This document shows positions 48,223 to 59,436 of a stretch of 64,000 bases of DNA, in pieces. Under the pieces are notes generated by a model. That model made no database searches. It worked only from the letters and a program-made list of their open reading frames with translations, and was not told where the DNA came from. The stretch is from Stereum hirsutum FP-91666 SS1 (taxonomy: Eukaryota; Basidiomycota; Agaricomycetes; Russulales; Stereaceae), in NCBI RefSeq assembly GCF_000264905.1, contig NW_006763132.1, forward strand, positions 2,916,023 through 2,980,022, read 5' to 3'. How positions within the stretch are numbered: position 1 is the stretch's first letter; each line of letters starts with the position of its first letter. Both the position numbers and the translations under genes were made by a program.

Positions 48223-51200
48223 AGCTGATTCAGAGCCTCGTGCGTTGCGTGTGTGTGGATGGGTTTTAGAATGGGCGGGGGCGGACCGTGAGTGCGACGG
48301 TGTGTAGATGGTGTCAATGGCTCTGGAAGGCCCGCGAGAGGGTGTCGGGAATTTGGAGGGGTTAAAACGGACCGGTCAAAGTCAAAGCGTTTCAGATCAG
48401 GTCAATCCACCTCAGACGTGGGCCTGAATCATGACGGACAGAGCACCTGGACATAAGGCTCATGCGTGCATGCGTAAAGCTGGACGAGAGAGGGGCCTGA
48501 ACGAGATCCGAGGGTTGAGACTATTCAGCACAGAGCATCACGGTTACAGTATGGATACACCCAAAGGAATAGACTTTGGAGGCACTGGATCCTGGGAGTG
48601 GAGGGACGCGAATCCACGCTCAGAGCCTCGTGGAAGGCGAATGATTGCCATCGTGTGTAACAGGGCCGTGCATAAAACACGTTCTTATTGGATTACCTGC
48701 ATGATTATCCAGAATCCCAAGTTTCGAAAGGTGAACATACATTGGAATGGGTATGTATCATCGAGCCCCACAGAGGGCGACCACCAGTAAAGCAGGACCA
48801 GTCCTTTTGCACAGACATGGCTGGGAAATAGGGCAAGGAACGCGCGTTACGAGGCGTTGGTATTGTCTTTTAGTCCAGAGCTCGATTCTTCCACGCTCGG
48901 GGGAGGAATTGACCAAGACGAATCTAGATGTGGCGGTTCCTAGCTATAGTAGAGCACAGCAGCCTGAGGTAAGGAAACATTCGAGGCCTTACGGTCAACG
49001 TTCCGATTTCTGGTGACTTGGAGACCCTGGAGCGCTGAGCCTCGAAGTTCGTAGACCTGGAATGGACTTAGACTCGGAGGCCTCGCTTTCGCTGAGTCGG
49101 AGAACACTGCGGTGCACGGGCCTATGGGTAGAGATGTCCTCGAACGTAACGTCGATAGAGTCTCCAATACCTTCGAATGAGGCGCTCTGAAAGTCTAGAG
49201 TTTTGAGGACTAAGCGGAACCTGAGGTGTGGAGATAGCAAGGAGATGGGGAATTTCTTTCCAGTTTTTTGCCAAAAAGGCACAGATGGAAGCAGATGATA
49301 TGTCGAGCAGATCGTTTGTGGGTCCATTTGTGGGGTCCAGGAGAATCATTGAGCAAAGAGGATCCGCGGCAGCGAGCTGCGACGATTTTTTTTGTTGTTT
49401 GTACCATTTGCATTCGGAGGGTGGCGGCCAATCAGGTGATGGCACTGCGGAGCCGAAGGACACGAGCCACACGAGCCTACTTCCTTCCAACCACGACCCT
49501 CCCATGAGCCTCACGACCTCGACATCGATAATAACGGTATGTGTGCGCATCGTGAGTGTAGAACATATCGCCGTATTCAAAGTGGTGGTCTTGGCTTTGG
49601 AGCTCAGTCTTGAATTACTTGTCTACTGCTCTCGGTGTCGACTTATAGTATCATCTTTCTGGCAACGACGAGTCCATGTCAGTCTATCCTAGAGAATGTT
49701 ACCATTGGTAGCAAACCGAAGTTGATATCACCCACTGTCAGAGTGATCTTCGTCCTACTGCGCTGCCGAGCTCTCGGACAGTCTCCGAGTCAACTTTTCT
49801 GTCGTCCACTTCGTACCTACTGCTGCATAATGCTGTCTCCGACGTGCTAGCATATGCATTCCCTAGTGATTCTACTTCATAGTATGCAGATGTCCGATCT
49901 CCCTCCTTTACTTGCACTTCTAGAACCAGGGCCTTCAGTTCGTTGGCCTCCGACTACGTGCAATTTTTGCATCAGACTACGAGACAATTCACTTTGGTCT
50001 TTCAGATACCGTTAGTAATATTAGGCTTGCTACATCCGTTCGATAGTCCGTGAGTCCATCGCATTATTGAGTACTTCACTTCATTTTGTTCTCTTCCGTG
50101 CATTCAGCTGGTGACGGGATAAACACCTCATGCACACCCTCAGATAATAGATTCGGGAGGCCTTCATCTGGCCTTCAGCTTCGTCTAGACGTTCACAAAT
50201 AATGCCCCCCCCTCCCTTTCGCGAACATCAGCTCAAAAAATCGGATCGCTTTATTCAAGCACTAAGCATTTCCGAACACGATCGCGCCTGGACTCACTGC
50301 ACCATTTTACATTTTGCTTCTCTCTTATAAGTTACGAGCTTTCTGAAAGGAAAAGATAATAACGCCCCCCCCCCTCGAGTCCGTCTCCAGTTCTTGGTCT
50401 TACGATGATCGCGTCGGCAGCTGGCACACCCATTGCTAATGAGTTGTCAATGCTCTTAGATGGTGAGCACCCTCGATCATTCTACGTATCACCTTTAACC
50501 CAAACCGTGCGCTTCGTGGCCTTTCTTGAGGCAGACACATTATTTTGATCGCTGGAAAGTAAGTGAACCGTGATACTTTAGCCCTGGATCTGACACTGAC
50601 TGACACTGACACGCAAATTATGACTTGTTTTACTCATATCCGCAGGAGGTCGACCCACCGGCTTTTCAACTATTCAACCTCAGCTTCATTCAAGTTCCCG
50701 CTCCCATTTGATCATCCCACTTACGCAGCTTCGTGCAAGTCTGACTTATCGAGGCGCTCGGAGCATAACGAGGTGGTACTGCGGCCTACATATGCCTGCA
50801 GTACATGATATCGATAGTCAAGCAGCAGGTGAATGATGAGTGATGGTTGCGCGTAGTAAGAACGAAGTCAGGATAAGTGACTACATTTAGAAGAAGGATG
50901 ATGGTCTGAGGGAGCTCAGTCTGGGTGGCTTATGAAGATAAGAAAGCTAATTATATGTATACTAGTCCTGGGCGAATAAACGAAAGGGGACGACAAGGAC
51001 TTAGTACGACTAGTACTGGTGGTATCGGGGAGTTGGGAGTCGGTTGGGGTCTCCATTCAGTATTCCAAGTCTATTGTTACCCCTACACACTTACAGAGCA
51101 TTGATCAACGTGGAGGGTTTCTCCAAGCAGCCAAAAAGACCATAGTTTCGGAACATGGTGTTCAGCATGCGGCCATGTAACTGTAACCAAGTGGCATTTT

Positions 51201-51979
51201 GCTTCCGCTTGAACAACCATCGCGGCGAACTCGTCGGTGCCTGACATCGTCGTCATTCGCGATATCACGCTGCAGACGGCAAAGCCCGTGGCAATCGAAA
51301 GAACAATTTAGGACGGTTTACGTCAAGCCGGCGGGAGGGTGAGATGATTGCACGGAGGTGGACCGGAGCGCGGAAGACGAAGGGTGGAGGAATTTATGTA
51401 CAGCACCTGCTACAGCACGGTGAACGATCTCAACAAGACGTCTCGCTTAGCGTGCGTGTGCGTGCTATCGACCATGGACAACGTCTCGCATTTTTTTTTC
51501 TATCTATCCGAGATGGACTGGAAGCTGTCAAGTATAGAGTTGGCCCGTGCGCACTGCGGCCGGGCGGCGTAGTGATTGAGATGTCATGGAGGGTGACTAA
51601 TTGGATATCTTGTGGGCTTTTTTCATTTCGTGCGCACTATCGCATCGCAAAGCTCGAGGCCCGGGGCATCGACGATTTCCTTGCGGCTGGGATGACATCG
51701 TCTTGGACGACGTGCGAGGCGAGATAACGAGACGGATTCTGCTTCCTTCCCTCTGCCCATCACCATCAGTGTCGACGGCGACGCCCACCCCGGATTGAGA
51801 GAGTCGATTACCTAGTGTGGAGCTATCTGGAACGACCCCCTATCGCGTCGACGGGCAAGCTATCATACCTCCGTCGGTCGAGCGCAGTCCCCTCCTCGCT
51901 CTTCGCGACGACTAGCACGAGGCTGGCCGTCCCCCTACACCGTCACCGTCGCTCACATCCACAACCAGCACGTCCCGAC

Positions 51980-54900
51980 ATGATCTCTTTCGAGCCCACA
52001 CCGTCTATTCCCAGCCTTGCTGCCACTTCCGATACCACCTCCACACTTCCCTCGACTTCTTCTACTTCTTCAACCGCCAGACCGACCTTCCGCGCTCGCG
52101 TCTCTTTCTCTCCACTGCCCGAGCCGTACCACTCGCCTCTCGAGCAATACGTCGAGCGCGTAGATGATCCAGAATATGAAGAGGAATTGCTCTTTCCCGA
52201 CGAGGACGAGCCCAGCACGCCTCGTCCGTCACATAACCGCGCGACTTCCCACGATTCGTACTTCAACCTCTCCTACGGCACTGCCGTCCCTCCTGGTCCC
52301 CATGACCCAAACCCATCAGCCCCTGTCCCAAAAGGCATCCTCCGTCGTCCTTCTCCATCCTCATCCCCCTCCTCCTCCCCGTCCTCCTCCTCATCCTCCC
52401 ACGCCCCCTCCGCCCCGCCTTCCCCCGTACCCTCATTCACATCCGAGTCCACCGCCTCATCCTCGAAACTATCCCTGCGCGACCGCTCAGACTCGTCACG
52501 GTCGCTCACCTCCGTCGGCTCGAGCTGCAAAGATGGTTCCCCGCTATCTCCCTCCATGAATGATAAGCCGAAACCGAAGCCGGTCCCGAGGATGCACTTC
52601 CGCCTCATCCTCCGCAGAATAGGCCTCCTCGCAAAATCAATGGGCATCCGCGTCGACTTTGGGACGTCCTCCGCCGGGAGCGCTGCCGCAGCCGCTGCAG
52701 CCGCCGCTGTCAGTGTTGGAGGTGGTGTTGCGGCGGCGGGTGTGGATAGCGTGGCCGGCCAGAGTCACGGTAAGAGGCTGGGGCCGAGGGTGGGATTGGG
52801 GCAGGGATTGTCGGGCGCGAGGAAGGCGGTGTTGGATTTTAGGACGGTGCAGGCGTTGTATATTCAGGATTTGAATGATGCGGAGATGAGGGAGATGTAT
52901 ATGGAGGAGGTGGGGATGATGAGGGCCGGGATGAGGCCGAGTGAGTTTAGGGAGGATACTCGTGCGTCGCTTTCTTTCTTTTTTGTGTGGATCGTGAGGG
53001 TTGTTGACAGGGTGTACTTAGATGTGTTTGGCGTCCCACTTCGCGACTCGTTCATGTACTCGTCGTCGACGGTCGTCGTGAATGGACGGATATTGCATGT
53101 GCCTACCGTCGTTGTGGCGTGCTTGGACGAGCTTCATATACGTGAGTTGTCCACACTTTTTTCTGTCGACTCTCGTTAATGACGCCTATGTTACTGCTGG
53201 GCACACTCGTAGGTATCCGAGATCCTAGAATATTCCAAGACCCTCCCAACCCGCACCGTCTCAACCAACTCATCCACATCTTCGACATTGCACCCCATTT
53301 CGGCATCGACACCCTCAGCACCCTCAGCACCCCCACCTCCCCCTCCGATCCCACTTCTCCTTCCGACCCAAACCCCCCAAACCCCCGCTACTTCACAATC
53401 CTCGACGCCCACCCTCCCCTATCCCTATCCTCCGAATCCACCCCCGACATCTGCGCCCTCCTAACAACATTCCTACACTCCCTCCCTCCTCTCTTCGCCT
53501 CCACACTCTCCGCACATCCCGCCTCCGCCTCTTCGTCCTCCGTTTCCCTCTCTACTCCTTCCCCTTCTCCGTCCGCATCCCAAACCTCCCTCCACGCCCA
53601 TTCCCGCGCTATGGGTGGAAATGGGAGTGCGAGTGCGAGTACAAGGACACCTACGGTGGGCTGCATAGTCCCGCCCCATGTCACGCATTCGATCATGCAA
53701 TATTGCATCGGTAACGCGCTCAATGCGAACCCGAATCCGAGGTTCAGGAGCGCGAGCAGTTCGGGAGGACGAAGGGGCGTGGAGAGGAGGGTTGCGGTGG
53801 GGACGATGTTGTGTAGGCTTGTGCCGGGGGCTTGGTCTGGTGGTTTGCCTTACACGCCCCATGACCATCGGCAGCGGCAGCGGCAAGAGCGCCATCAGCA
53901 CTTATCGCCCGAGGCTCCAGGGAAGGAGAAGGAGGCGAAGGAGAAGGAGGGACTAGGACACGTTGAGGGCGCAGGATCCGAGTTTGGGACTTTCGTCGCG
54001 GTGTTTAGTTTCCTCGACCGACTCGCACGACATCAACAGGGGCAAGGACACGCGCAAGGACCACCACCCTCGATTACCAATACCAATACGAGGACGAGGA
54101 CGATGAGTTCGGCGAGCTCGAAATCTGTCGTTGATGCCTTGGGAACTTTAGGGGGTACGAATTCGAGGCCTACTACGCCGACGTCAAGTTTGGGAGCGGG
54201 GATGCGGTCCATGAGTGCCGGGGCGGTTAGTGCGTTGGCTTCTAATAACGGGGGTGGGCCTGGGTCACTCAGGACGAGGACGAATAGTTTTGGGGGTGGG
54301 GGGTCGGGTCCGAGTGTACCGAGGTTTGGATTCGGGCTCGGGTTCGGGAATGGGTATGGGTTTAATTCGATTCCTTCGCGGGGTGGTGCAGGAAGTGGGA
54401 CGATTAACGGCGGAGGGGGAGGAGGGTCGAAATTGAATCCCGCTGCCCGATCCAGCATCTTTGGATCTCTCGCCCCTTCCTCACATGGTCACGGTCCGTA
54501 CGGCACCCACGGCCACGGGCACCAAGCCCAACGTTCGGACGTATCGCTCGCCCTCGTGCAGCCGACCGTCGTCGATTTCTTGATCGGCCATTTAGCGCAG
54601 AAGATGATGGGTGGGACGAGGGAGGAGGCTGGGTGTGTGATGAGGTGGGTGGTGGAGCGGTGGGAGAGGATTGGGGAGGGGGTTGTTGAGGGGGAGGAGG
54701 AATGGGGGAGGAGGGATAGGGGGTTCGGGATTGGGATTGGGATTGGGAAGAGAGTTGATGGACGGGAAGAAGGGGGGGAGGAGGAGGGGATCGTCATGGG
54801 AGGGAAGAGTGCGGTGGTGGGATTAGTGGAGACGGAGGTGGCGGATAGTGTGGGGCGGAGGAGGGGGAAGGAGGAGAGGGTGAGGATTCCGTTTGGGAGG

Positions 54901-55818
54901 GGGATCGTGGAGGAGGGGGATGCGTTGGAGTTGGAGGGGGATGGGAGTGGGAGTACGGAGAGTAGCGAGGAGGATCAGGGTGATGAGGATGATGGGGGTG
55001 ATGAGGATACGATTCATGGACATGATGCGGCGGCGAGGGAGGGGTCGTCGACTCCGACGCCGAGCACTACCACGGCGGGTTCGACGGGTTCGATGTTGAT
55101 GATGGAGAGGAAGAGGAAGTCTGAGCTGCCGACGTTGAAAGTGACCGGGTCGACATCTGCGTCTTCCACCCCTTCCCCATCCCCGTCGCCAATATCGAAA
55201 GAAGCAGCGGTGAAAGAAGCGCTACTCAAGTTGACAGCGAAGAAGAAGGCTCACGCGATATCGACGCCAGAGATGGAGGTCGGGCTGGAGGAATTAGATA
55301 AGAGTGTGGGGAGGAGTTCGTTTGAGAGGATGGTAGAGAGTGCATTGGGAGGACCTGACCAGGTGACATTGTCGTTGGCGGACCTTACAGAGGGGACAGC
55401 CGCTTATGATCACTCGCCGAATTCGAGTTCGAATTTCGACCACAATCACAATCCGAATCCGAGGATGACCCTCACACTTCCTGACCAGAGGATCAACATG
55501 TCCACGATACAGGATCAAAAGAAGATGTCGGCGCTGTCGCTGCCCGTATCGTCGCCTGGGGAGGAGGATATTGATAAGGTGTTCATCGGGGACGACAAGG
55601 TGAGGTTGCCGGGGAAGTATAAGCTGCCGTCCGCGTCTGCTTCGTCGTTGTCTGTGTTTTCGATCTTTCCGGGGGCGAAGGAGAGGGGGAGGGATGGGGA
55701 GACGGGCAGGGATGAGAGGGAAGGGGGAAGGGAGAAGGAGAAGGAGACGGTGGGGATTGGGAAGAGATTAATGAGGAGGATGAGTTCGATGTCGTTGAGG
55801 AGGTCGAAGATTGGGTAG
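51980..55818 (+). CDS. Atypical RhoGAP-like protein 2 (about 1,235 residues), paralogue of protein 1
   Basis: Exons 51980-52961, 53022-53141 and 53213-55818 give 1,236 codons. Both introns are in phase 1 at the same places as in protein 1. The first in-frame ATG (51980) starts MISFEPTPSIPSLAATSD; the open frame before it begins only with GTG. Conserved with protein 1 are VPPGPHDPNPSAPVPKGILR, MHFRLILRRIGLLAKSMGI and VQALYIQDLNDAEMREMYME. The GAP-like core is VFGVPLRDSFMYSSS, LHVPTVVVACLDELHI and RIRDPRIFQDPPNPHRL, where the finger position reads Gln (RIFQD). LLTTFLHSLPPLFAS has lost the basic pair of LLRKF. Late in the protein SDVSLALVQPTVVDFLI resembles the NLAxVFGPTLL motif. Long Gly/Ser inserts and an acidic Gly/Glu-rich region (54620-55060) expand it. 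The end is basic (MRRMSSMSLRRSKIG). Probably catalytically dead as a GAP; a scaffold role is possible. Confidence 0.75.
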
Positions 55819-58800
55819 GGTGGTGGACTTGGATTTTTTTTCCCGCTGTGTTTCGCACTCTGCTTCTTGTCATCACTGCTTCGTTTTCTTTTCTTCAACT
55901 CTCCAGTTCTCTTTTTCTTTCTCTCTTCCTTCATTGTTTCCTACCTAATTTTCATCTTCATTCTCATTCTCGTTCTCATCACATATCTACCCCTAGACGA
56001 TCTTCCTCGATCTTTCTCGCTTCTTCATCCGTGGACTGTTTTTAGCTCTGCAGACACGCACACAACACATATACGCACATATACGCATGCAATATCCCCA
56101 CGTCTCCACATCCCCACATGTTTCCAACTACAGTTACAGTTTACAGTTACCAAGACCGGCCCTGCACTTATCCACATTTATCATTATATTTCGCAGCACT
56201 TTCAGCACTTTCCGCACGACAAACAGACAGCCATATAGACTCTATAGACTTGGACTCTATAGCGTATTCGACACTTTTCCCCTTCGTTCGTTCGTTCGTT
56301 CGTTCGTCCTATTTCTCGTACACGTTCTTTGCCTCTGCCTCTGCCTCTCCTCTCTGTCTATGTACTCATGCGCTTTACACCATCTTGCATTCTCTTCCAT
56401 CGATATCCTCTGCACCGTGGACTTTGTACCTCACCGCACAATACGATACGACACATCACAACACACGCTCTCTTGCACACACGCTCACTCGTCTCTCGTC
56501 TCTTCATCTCGTCTCATCTCCCATCTCTCATCTCAACGACAATTTACATCTTGACGTCACTCCATATACTTTACCTTCGCCTGCCTCTGCCTCTGCCTCT
56601 TGTCCCACATGTATATTGTACCTACGTACTCGAGTCTCGCGCGAGGCCTCCTCGTCGCCAGTCCTGACTGATCTCTTCCTTTCCTACTCGTCTCTGTTTC
56701 TGTTTCTCCCCCTGATCCAGAGTTTGTTTCTTGTTTCGCCTCCTGCTCGCCTTTTTCTCGTTTACACTCACTCTCACTCTCACTCTAGATCGTTGATTAG
56801 TCTACAATAACGCATACATTAGATACCTTTCTGAACTAAATCGCATGCATCTCGTTCATTTCATACCATCAGTGTTGATTGGAGGAGCCGGGCTGTTGGG
56901 ACGGGAATATGACACGTGTCGGGGTATGAACAAGCAGGAGTCCAATCTTGCTTTTGTCGCTACCACCGCTTACACCTCTGCACTTTTTCTCGAGGTTGAC
57001 ATTTCGTGATTTTGCAGACCCGGCACGCATACTTATACCTTCCAACGCATCTGGCATCTCTCGACAGACTCCCCGCACCGGTCTCGTTCGTTTCAATGCA
57101 TCAGACGATTCAGACCGTGTGTTTGTACATAGACCCAGGATCCTCTGTATTCGGACGACGCTATGCAGCCTATAATAGAAAGTACACGGTATTAACGGCT
57201 GTCTCTCCGCAGCTACAGGTACGTGCACTGTTTTCATGACGGACGAGGGTGCGTTCTGATCGCCATTCGCTGCAGTCCAAAGTAAGTACACTGGTCTTCA
57301 AGGCATAACACCACACGAGGTCTGTTTTCCAGTATCGATGTCGCTTTCACCTCGTTTTAGGGCTATGATACAGCCTTGCGGTGCATTCGCACTCAAATAT
57401 AGCGGGAACGCCCCAGGAAGATGATACTCGTGTACATCATCCACGTATACCGTTCCTTGTGTACAGAAACCTATATAGCAAGTAGTACATCCCGCTGCGA
57501 GGCTATGTCTCTACGCGAATACCCCTCCAGAACTCCCTCAGAATCCTGCTTCGACCTGCTGAGAGTGATTTCGCGCCGGACGGGAGGTTTATGGTCTCGT
57601 CCTCGTTGATGGACAGCCGGGGGAGAGATATTATCTCGTCTTCGGTTGTGATCAAGGGGGGGGAGGACATGACTTCGACTTCGGTTAAGCGTACCTAAGC
57701 AGTGGAAGGAGAGACACCGCCGTCTTGCCAAAAGGTCCTCGAACTCACCGCAAACTGTACTCTAGGCAACCCGCTATGCTTCAACCATGTGATGTAACTC
57801 CCGTAATAATCACTAGCGGCGAGAGATTCCACCTCGCGTCTTCGCTACCCAAGCTGCATCGAAAGTTCAGATGTTAGAGATTGTCCTCTAACATGGGAAT
57901 TTTGATAGGCGCGCACTTTGACTGTCTTAACGAACAATGATGGTAGGGTTCGACATTGTACAGACGCCAGTCTGGACGTTTGTACGCTTTGGAGGGTCGA
58001 AATTACAGTTGACCAGAATACAAGTCGTTCTACACGCATCTGATGGACGACAGCACATAGTTCTGGCACACAACGGCGGCGAGAGGTCTCATCTCCCATC
58101 ATCTTGTCAAATTTTCTCCAAAAGATTCAATGGTGACACTCTCAACGGCTGCCCGGAATCACTCCTGTTGAACAGAGATTTCTCTTCGTGCTGCCAATTG
58201 GCCATATAGTATTTCGCGTGTGGGGTTCAAGCCTACGGGCGAAGACTTTGTTCTCATGCGCGCACTCAGGTGAAAAGCACCTGGACACCAAAGACCAGCC
58301 TGTACGAGGATGCTACCGTCCGTCGCAAGTGGAAGAAGTTCAATATAGGAGTTCCAATACCTTTTTATCTTTTTCTTTGTTCCACGGCTGCACAGACTAT
58401 CAGTGTACTGTGGGCGAGACACTCCGAGCACAGGAGACATATTGACGCTCTTTTGGCTATCGGAAAGCACAAAAAAGAGAACTTTCATAGAAGACTCATC
58501 AGAATGCAGGGATAAGATTGCTCCATAATGTCGTTTACGCTCGAGTGGAGGCTTGGGGCGTGTCGTCCTCTCCATATACATTCGAAGCATTGCTAATGCA
58601 TCGCGATGATGGTGTCGGACAAGTAGCTCTAGGGTGGTCTACATGGGCCCTGTGTCTGTCAAACACGAGGCTCAGAACCCGCTCAATTTCGGTCGAGGAG
58701 GGTTCACCGTCCTTTGCTTCTTCATCACCGCATTTCGTGTCTCAGACCCACTATCACCATGCCCTATGGGACTACCGATGGGAGCTCGTTGTCTGTCCGA

Positions 58801-59436
58801 TATGCATACCCTGCATAAGCTCTCACTTTGGCGTAAGGTTTCGATGATCCTTTGGAAGGCTCTCATTGACTTACACAATCAGAGGACACAGATCCTTGCG
58901 TTTCCTCATTCCGGTGCGTGATTCTCTCACTGTGACGCCTCTCGCGTCGTTGTGGTATTTATCTCGAGAAAGCAGGGCTCTTTATGTTGCCCTCATTCAT
59001 TCCTGCGACGAATATGGTGTTGTTTCGCAGCGCCCACATGTTCTTGCATCTCGCACAGCAACGGGTTCCTTCTGCGTGACTTTGACGAACTTCTCGGCCA
59101 GGAGCTTATGAGATCGTTCCAAATCTACTTATACAGGCATTGCTGTACTGATGGGTATAATATGTGGAATGGGGCGGCAATTATGAAGCGTGGTCCCGAT
59201 ACAAGTACAGCAACTCCATGGGCCCTTTGCTTGTACTGACCATGGATTAACCACTCAGAACAGAAAAGGTCACAGAGGAAATAACAGCCGTCTCGTTCCA
59301 CAATTCTTACATAAGTCAGCTCACTCCCCCTCTTTCAGCACTCAGCTTTCTCCCAACTCAGCTCTCTCACCATTGGCCATTCAGCCTTCGGATACTCGAC
59401 CCTTCATTATTCTCTCAGTCACATCTGAATGGATAG
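55819..59436. other. Intergenic: RhoGAP-like 2 3' flank and decayed sequence
   Basis: About 1 kb after the stop is C+T-rich with a (CGTT)n microsatellite. From 57.6 to 58.1 kb, short degenerate phrases of the form GGCGAGAGxTxxCATCTC recur about every 200-250 bp. No frame has a recognisable domain. One or more upstream exons of the next gene may lie in 58.5-59.4 kb. Confidence 0.45.
56283..56307 (+). repeat. (CGTT)n microsatellite
   Basis: About six tandem CGTT units in the 3' flank of RhoGAP-like gene 2. Confidence 0.9.

Larger units (their letters stand above)
45517..51979. other. Long intergenic region between the RhoGAP-like paralogues
   Basis: The first 1.7 kb after the stop is strongly C+T-rich on the plus strand with many microsatellites. 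From 47.2 kb on, composition is mixed. It includes an 18-bp direct repeat at 47643 and 47829, (ACGC)n at 48206 and two poly-C runs near 50203 and 50365. ORFs at 48431-48790 (plus) and 48995-49580 (minus) look weakly coding but carry no domain I know. Confidence 0.45.

Noticed and set aside
48431..48790. Plus-strand ATG-started ORF of 119 codons
   Set aside because: No domain, no splice evidence and no neighbouring exon in frame; the length alone is not convincing.
48995..49580. Minus-strand overlapping frames with weakly coding look
   Set aside because: Two frames overlap and neither gives a complete model with splice sites; no known motif.
51815..51979. Upstream extension of RhoGAP-like protein 2
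   Set aside because: The frame is open but starts with GTG; the first ATG is at 51980 and the conserved residues come after it.
53388..55940. Long antisense ORFs opposite RhoGAP-like gene 2
   Set aside because: They mirror strongly biased codon composition (Pro/Leu/Ser-rich shadows) and lack splice or domain support.
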